DNA of 45,194 nt from an uncultured Oscillospiraceae bacterium. Lineage in GTDB: Bacteria; Bacillota; Clostridia; Oscillospirales; Oscillospiraceae. The notes below the pieces were generated by a model. It made no database searches. It was not told the DNA's origin and saw only the letters and a list, made by a program, of their open reading frames with translations. The stretch covers positions 1-45,194 of the forward strand of contig CALWXQ010000007.1 in assembly GCA_944385545.1 (NCBI GenBank). The letters are read 5' to 3'. Shown here piece by piece: positions 41,359 through 45,194 of the stretch. Numbering within the stretch: the first letter of the stretch is position 1; the number at the start of each line of letters is the position of its first letter. The position numbers and the translations under genes are program-made.

Positions 41359-42032
41359 TTACGGGAATGCATACTGGCTTACCGGGGTAAGGATCAGCTC
41401 CGCTGTGGGGTGTTCCGCCAGAACGGCGTGATAGGCGTCTTCGCTGAGGGGCTGCTTGTCCGTAAACTCCATGGCCCGATACCAGGTATCCTCCTGCTGG
41501 GAGACCGCATCCCAGACCACGTGATCCACGAGAACGGGCTCCCCCTGCTCCACACGGTAATACACGTGGGATACATACTGGTCAAAGGATTCCAGAAGCA
41601 GTATCGCCGCAGAAAAATGTCCCGCTCGGTCTGGCTCAACGTGGCCAGAAAGGCATTGAGGCACCGGATCAGCTCCTTGCGTTCCAGGTCGCCTTCCACG
41701 TTTTGCCGGCCGTCGGCGCAGTCAAAAAGCTCCTCCAGCGCCAGGGGGACGGCGCCGCCGCCCCGCTTGGCACAGGAGCGCTTCCGCCACCGGCTGACGG
41801 ACAGATTGCGGGTGATCCTGCCCAGGAACACCGCCAAAACCGCCGGCCGCTGGGGCGGCATGGCGTTCCAGGCTGCCAGATAGGTATCGCTGACGCTTTC
41901 CCGGGCGTTCTCCCGGTCGGACAGAATGTTGTAGGCGATGCGGAAGCAGTAGCCTCCGTATTTGCTGTCGGTTTCCTGGATAGCCTGCTCCGAGCGCTGC
42001 CAATACAGGTCGATGATGCTGCTGTCGTCCAT
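41359..42032 (-). pseudogene. decayed ECF sigma factor fused by deletion to a partner-gene tail
   Basis: From ATG 42032 (AAGGAGG upstream) the frame encodes a good ECF region 2 (DDSSIIDLYWQRSEQAIQ, NARESVSDTYLAAWNAMPP, VFLGRITRNLSVSRWRKR) and the start of region 4 (LSQTERDIFLRRYCF), then runs out of homology near 41605. Region 4.2, the -35 recognition helix, is missing. In another frame, to 41359, the sequence continues as a plausible protein C-terminus (FDQYVSHVYYRVEQGEPVLV, EDTWYRAMEFTDKQPLSEDA). This looks like an internal deletion joining the sigma gene to the end of its former downstream gene. An ECF-like promoter (TGACGGC...GCGACCC) remains upstream near 42075-42105. Confidence 0.75.
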
Positions 42033-42178
42033 AAAACCCCTCCTTATGTATCGCTTTGAAAAGGCCTTCACTGGTAGGGTCGCAAAAAAAGCGCCGTCAT
42101 TGCATGGGAAGAAAACAAATTTCGGATGTGATCACCATAGGCCTTTTCGGGGAACTTGTCAAGGCTTGGGATTTGATC

Positions 42179-42206
42179 TTGCATTTTTGCCGAATCCGGG
42201 TACAAT
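42179..42206 (+). promoter_or_regulatory. probable promoter of thioesterase gene
   Basis: TTGCAT (42179-42184), 16-bp spacer, TACAAT (42201-42206). The leader to the start codon is about 170 nt and contains the palindromic repeat at 42307-42350. Confidence 0.5.
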
Positions 42207-42306
42207 AGAATGTGTGACTGCCGTGGCTTGGTATCCGCGTTTCAAAACGCCCGCCTTTGGGGAGATTGAGCCGCGTCCCGGGGCTTGTCCGGCGGACACG
42301 ATCCAT

Positions 42307-42350
42307 GGAAGCTCTGGATCCGCCGCTCGCGGCTGCGCGGGAGAGCTTCC
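42307..42350. repeat. small palindromic repeat related to the MITE-like family
   Basis: GGAAGCTCT (42307-42315) and AGAGCTTCC (42342-42350) are perfect inverted ends; the first 14 bases (GGAAGCTCTGGATC) are identical to the left end of copy B at 10762. Probably a short internal-deletion derivative. Confidence 0.5.
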
Positions 42351-42382
42351 TTAAGAAAACAATCCTGTATGGAGGAGAACCT

Positions 42383-42814
42383 ATGCCAACATTGGAACAG
42401 ATCCGGGCTTGCATGTCCGGTGATCGGTACGCTGTAGAGGTGACCGGGGTACAGATCCGGGAGGCGGAGCCGGGCAGATCGGTGTGCGCCCTTGAGCTGC
42501 GCCCGGAGCTGCTCAACGCCAACCATAAGCCCATGGGGGGCGCGATCTTTACCCTGGCGGATTTCGCTTTCGCCGTGGCGGCCAACGGACACAGCATCCG
42601 GGTCACCGTGTCCCAGCAGGTTTCCATCACCTTCCTGGCCCCGGCCCGGGGCCAGGTGCTTATCGCCGAGGCCAAACGGCTGAAGGAAGGGCGGCACACC
42701 AGCCTGTACGCCGTGGACGTCACCGACGAAACCGGTGTCTGTGTGGCCCATGCTACCGTCAACGGCTATATTCTGCCGGAGCAGGCCCTGCCGCCGCTGT
42801 CGTCCCGGGAATAA
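42383..42814 (+). CDS. PaaI family hotdog thioesterase
   Basis: 143 residues from ATG 42383, with GGAGGAG 6 nt upstream; the open frame extends 126 nt further without support. The hotdog signature NANHKPMGGAIFTLADFAFA provides the active-site Asp and Gly-Gly; VTVSQQVSITFLAPARGQVLIAEAKRLKEG (shown in part) completes the sheet. It hydrolyses an acyl-CoA thioester, probably aryl or short-chain. It precedes the T-box acyl-CoA synthetase unit, so the two may act on related acyl-CoAs. Confidence 0.88.
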   Translation: MPTLEQIRACMSGDRYAVEVTGVQIREAEPGRSVCALELRPELLNANHKPMGGAIFTLADFAFAVAANGHSIRVTVSQQVSITFLAPARGQVLIAEAKRLKEGRHTSLYAVDVTDETGVCVAHATVNGYILPEQALPPLSSRE

Positions 42815-42829
42815 AAGGGAAAAAAGCTA

Positions 42830-42858
42830 TTGACTTTCTGCTGCTAGTGTGCTAAAGT
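42830..42858 (+). promoter_or_regulatory. promoter of T-box operon
   Basis: TTGACT (42830-42835), 17-bp spacer, TAAAGT (42853-42858), just before the first T-box stem. Confidence 0.75.
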
Positions 42859-42864
42859 GACTGG

Positions 42865-43125
42865 TAAGAACAAACGCTGTGACGGAGCCAAGTAGGGTGC
42901 AGTCCGATCCTGACAGAGAGCCGCCGGTTGGTGCGAGGCGGTGAGGAAGCTGAACCTGAATTACCCTCCCGAGCGTCTTGCTGAAGGGAAAGTAGGCACA
43001 GACGGGTGCGCCCGTTATCGCGCAGGGCATTGTTGGATGCCTGCTGAGGCCGCTTCGGCGGTAAATAGAGGTGGTACCACGGGAGAACTCTCGTCCTCTG
43101 CATGATTTGCAGAGGACGTTTTTTT
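42865..43125 (+). promoter_or_regulatory. T-box riboswitch (tRNA-sensing leader)
   Basis: All parts of a T-box leader are readable: a kink-turn-like base, the AGTA loop-E element (42891-42894), the AGAGAG and GGTTGGTGCGAG distal Stem I motifs (42926-42937), the T-box antiterminator AGGTGGTACCACGGG (43069-43083) and a terminator CGTCCTCTGCA / TGCAGAGGACG with TTTTTTT (43092-43125). The specifier lies in TGAATTACC (42957-42965). AUU (Ile, 42960-42962) is favoured because the base after it is A; UUA (Leu) directly after GAA and UAC (Tyr) cannot be excluded. Uncharged tRNA would switch on the acyl-CoA synthetase and symporter. Confidence 0.93.
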
Positions 43126-43166
43126 ATGGATTCACGAAAAAACCAATGGGAAAAGAGGACAGATAT

Positions 43167-44804
43167 ATGGTAATCACAGATTTTTTGGAACGAAATGCTC
43201 GGATGTACGGCTCCGAAACGGCGCTGGTGGAGATCAATCCCTCCGACGAGCGGGATCAGGCGGTGACCTGGCGGGACTTCAGCCTCATTGAAAGCGCGAA
43301 CCCCAGCGCCCCCTACCGCCGGGAGCTGAGCTGGAAGGATTTTGACCGCCGGGCCAACCGGATCGCCAATCTGCTGCTGAGCCGGGGACTGGAGCGGGGG
43401 ACAAAGGTGGGGATTCTGCTGATGAACTGCCTGGAATGGCTGCCGCTGTATTTCGGCATCCTCAAGGCCGGATGCGTGGCGGTGCCCCTGAACTTCCGCT
43501 ACTCCGGCGAGGAGATCCGCTACTGCCTGGAGCTGGCGGATGTGGAGGTGCTGGTGTTCGGGCCGGAGTTTATCTGCCGCATGGACGAGATCGTGGACAA
43601 GCTGCCCCGGGTGAAGATGATGTTCTTTGTGGGCCAGGGAAGGCCTGCCTACGCCGAGGACTGCTGCCGCCTCATGGGCTTCTGCTCCTCCAGCCCCCCA
43701 CCGGTGGCCCTGGCCCCGGAGGATTATGCCGCCATCTACTTTTCTTCCGGCACCACCGGTTTCCCCAAGGCGATTTTACATAACCACCGGGGACTGGTGG
43801 CCTCCTGCGAGACGGAGCAGCGGCATCACGGCCAGACCCGATCCGATGTGTTCCTGTGCATCCCGCCGCTGTATCATACCGGGGCGAAAATGCATTGGTT
43901 CGGCTCGCTGATCTCCGGCAGCAAGGCGGTTCTGCTGCGGGGAGTGAAGCCGGAGTGGATCCTCCGGGCGGTTACCGAGGAGAAGTGTACCATCGTCTGG
44001 CTGCTGGTGCCCTGGGCTCAGGATCTGCTGGACGCCATCGACAGCGGCAGGATCGACTTACAGCACTACTACCTGGTGCAGTGGCGGCTGATGCATATCG
44101 GCGCCCAGCCGGTGCCGCCCAGCTTAATCCACCGGTGGATTAAGGTTTTCCCCAATCACCGGTATGATACCAACTATGGCCTGTCTGAGTCCCTTGGCCC
44201 CGGATGCGTCCATCTGGGTGTGGAGAATCTGGAAAAGGTGGGCGCCATCGGAAAGCCCGGCTATCAGTGGTCTGCCCGGGTGGCGGACGAGCAGGGCAAG
44301 GATGTGCCCACAGGAGAGGTGGGCGAGCTGATCGTCCAAGGCCCGGGGGTGATGCTCTGCTACTATAAAAACCCGGAAGCCACCGCCGAGACGGTGAAGG
44401 ACGGCTGGCTCTATACCGGCGATATGGCCCGGCAGGATGAAGAAGGCTTCCTGTATCTGGTGGATCGGAAGAAGGATGTGATCATTTCCGGCGGTGAGAA
44501 CCTCTATCCGGTGCAGATCGAGGATTTCCTGCGCCGCTATGACAAGATCAGCGATGTGGCGGTGATCGGCCTGCCGGATAAGCGGCTGGGCGAAATCGCC
44601 GCCGCCATTATCCAGCTGAAGGAAGGGGTCTGCTGCACGGAGGAGGAGATTCATCAGTTCTGCAAAGAGCTGCCCCGGTATAAGCGGCCCCGGAAGGTCA
44701 TCTTCGCTCCGGTGCCCCGGAATCCCACAGGCAAGATCGAAAAGCCCGTCCTCCGGGAGCAGTATTGCGGCGGTTATCTGGTGGAGAAGCAGACCACCAA
44801 TTAA
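43167..44804 (+). CDS. acyl-CoA synthetase (class I adenylate-forming enzyme)
   Basis: 545 residues from ATG 43167 (GAGG 8 nt upstream, just past the T-box terminator). Core motifs: AIYFSSGTTGFPKAILHNHR (A3/P-loop), YGLSES (A5), DGWLYTGDMARQDEEGFLYL and VDRKKDVIISGGENLYP (A7-A8 hinge), and the catalytic lysine in NPTGKIEKP (A10). It activates a carboxylic acid with ATP and CoA. Placement under a T-box and before a symporter suggests that its acid is a precursor for an amino acid, e.g. a branched-chain or aryl acid; the substrate cannot be read from the sequence. Confidence 0.92.
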   Translation: MVITDFLERNARMYGSETALVEINPSDERDQAVTWRDFSLIESANPSAPYRRELSWKDFDRRANRIANLLLSRGLERGTKVGILLMNCLEWLPLYFGILKAGCVAVPLNFRYSGEEIRYCLELADVEVLVFGPEFICRMDEIVDKLPRVKMMFFVGQGRPAYAEDCCRLMGFCSSSPPPVALAPEDYAAIYFSSGTTGFPKAILHNHRGLVASCETEQRHHGQTRSDVFLCIPPLYHTGAKMHWFGSLISGSKAVLLRGVKPEWILRAVTEEKCTIVWLLVPWAQDLLDAIDSGRIDLQHYYLVQWRLMHIGAQPVPPSLIHRWIKVFPNHRYDTNYGLSESLGPGCVHLGVENLEKVGAIGKPGYQWSARVADEQGKDVPTGEVGELIVQGPGVMLCYYKNPEATAETVKDGWLYTGDMARQDEEGFLYLVDRKKDVIISGGENLYPVQIEDFLRRYDKISDVAVIGLPDKRLGEIAAAIIQLKEGVCCTEEEIHQFCKELPRYKRPRKVIFAPVPRNPTGKIEKPVLREQYCGGYLVEKQTTN

Positions 44805-44852
44805 TGGAACAACCATCGGCTGACGATTTCAGAAGAAAGAGGGGCGTTATTT

Positions 44853-45194
44853 ATGCAGGATCTGTTCATTAAGCTTTCTATGCTCATTGCCTTTTTCGCG
44901 GTGATGGTAGCGGTGGGACTTTACTGCCGCCGCCATGCCACGGACGTTTCCGGTTTTGTCCTGGGCAACCGGTCGGTGGGGCCGTGGCTGACGGCCTTTG
45001 CCTATGGCACCAGCTATTTCTCGGCGGTGGTCTTTGTGGGTTACGCCGGACAGTTCGGCTGGAAATACGGCATTGCCGCCACCTGGGCGGGCCTGGGCAA
45101 CGCGTTTCTGGGAAGCTTGCTGGCCTGGGCGGTGCTGGGGCGGCGCACCCGGGTCATGACCCAGCACCTGGACAGCGCCACCATGCCGGAGTTT
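44853..45194 (+). CDS. sodium:solute symporter (SSS family), N-terminal part
   Basis: The first 114 codons of a gene cut by the window edge. ATG 44853 follows GAGGGG by about 9 nt. The sequence MQDLFIKLSMLIAFFAVMVA is the first helix, followed by DVSGFVLGNRSVGPWLTAFA and GTSYFSAVVFVGYAGQFGWK, typical of PutP/SglT-like Na+ symporters (the conserved start of helices 1-3). It lies 48 bp after the acyl-CoA synthetase in the same T-box unit, so it probably imports the acid that enzyme activates. Confidence 0.85.
   Translation, partial: MQDLFIKLSMLIAFFAVMVAVGLYCRRHATDVSGFVLGNRSVGPWLTAFAYGTSYFSAVVFVGYAGQFGWKYGIAATWAGLGNAFLGSLLAWAVLGRRTRVMTQHLDSATMPEF

Overview
The window looks like a chromosomal segment of an anaerobic gut-type Firmicute, class Clostridia (probably an Oscillospirales-like lineage). 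The evidence is sigma-A promoters with 17-bp spacers, strong AGGAGG ribosome sites, a T-box leader, a type 1B dihydroorotate dehydrogenase with its PyrK partner, DUF1846 and DegV proteins, and a sortase-anchored surface protein. No 16S, tRNA or CRISPR is seen, so the genus cannot be fixed.

Left part (1-11.4 kb), more AT-rich at its edge and accessory in character. It opens with a tandem 22-bp repeat that may be a transposon end, then a PadR / DUF2812 / small membrane protein module with a readable self-operator. Next is a sugar-type cluster on the plus strand: ROK regulator, ribose-type ABC permease, double ATPase and lipoprotein binding protein, a cupin-like protein, a UroD-superfamily protein with the zinc signature of corrinoid methyltransferases, a hexokinase of the eukaryotic family, and a glucosamine-6-phosphate deaminase. 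Together these suggest uptake, possible demethylation, phosphorylation and deamination of an unidentified (amino)sugar. Short palindromic MITE-like repeats are dense from 9.6 to 15.6 kb.

Middle (11.4-22.7 kb), GC-richer: a DUF6020-like membrane protein, a DUF362 ferredoxin, a GT8 glycosyltransferase, an aldo/keto reductase, a MATE exporter, NagA, a NPKTG-anchored surface protein and a DUF1846 protein.

22.7-31.5 kb is a complete-looking pyrimidine operon on the minus strand, in transcription order pyrC-carB-pyrK-pyrD-pyrF-pyrE-pyrB. It has a strong promoter and a candidate transcription attenuator, but carA is absent. PyrB carries a C-terminal zinc tail matching that of the PyrI regulatory subunit.

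31.5-45.2 kb: trkA-trkH potassium uptake; a MarR regulator with twin operators plus a DegV protein; a CcdA / TlpA thiol-redox pair; an ECF sigma factor with its membrane partner; a Nudix hydrolase; a phosphoribosyltransferase with a degenerate PRPP loop; a decayed ECF sigma gene; a PaaI-type thioesterase; and finally a T-box riboswitch controlling an acyl-CoA synthetase and a sodium/solute symporter cut by the window edge. That last unit is the most interesting: it would fit scavenging of a (branched-chain?) carboxylic acid for amino-acid synthesis.
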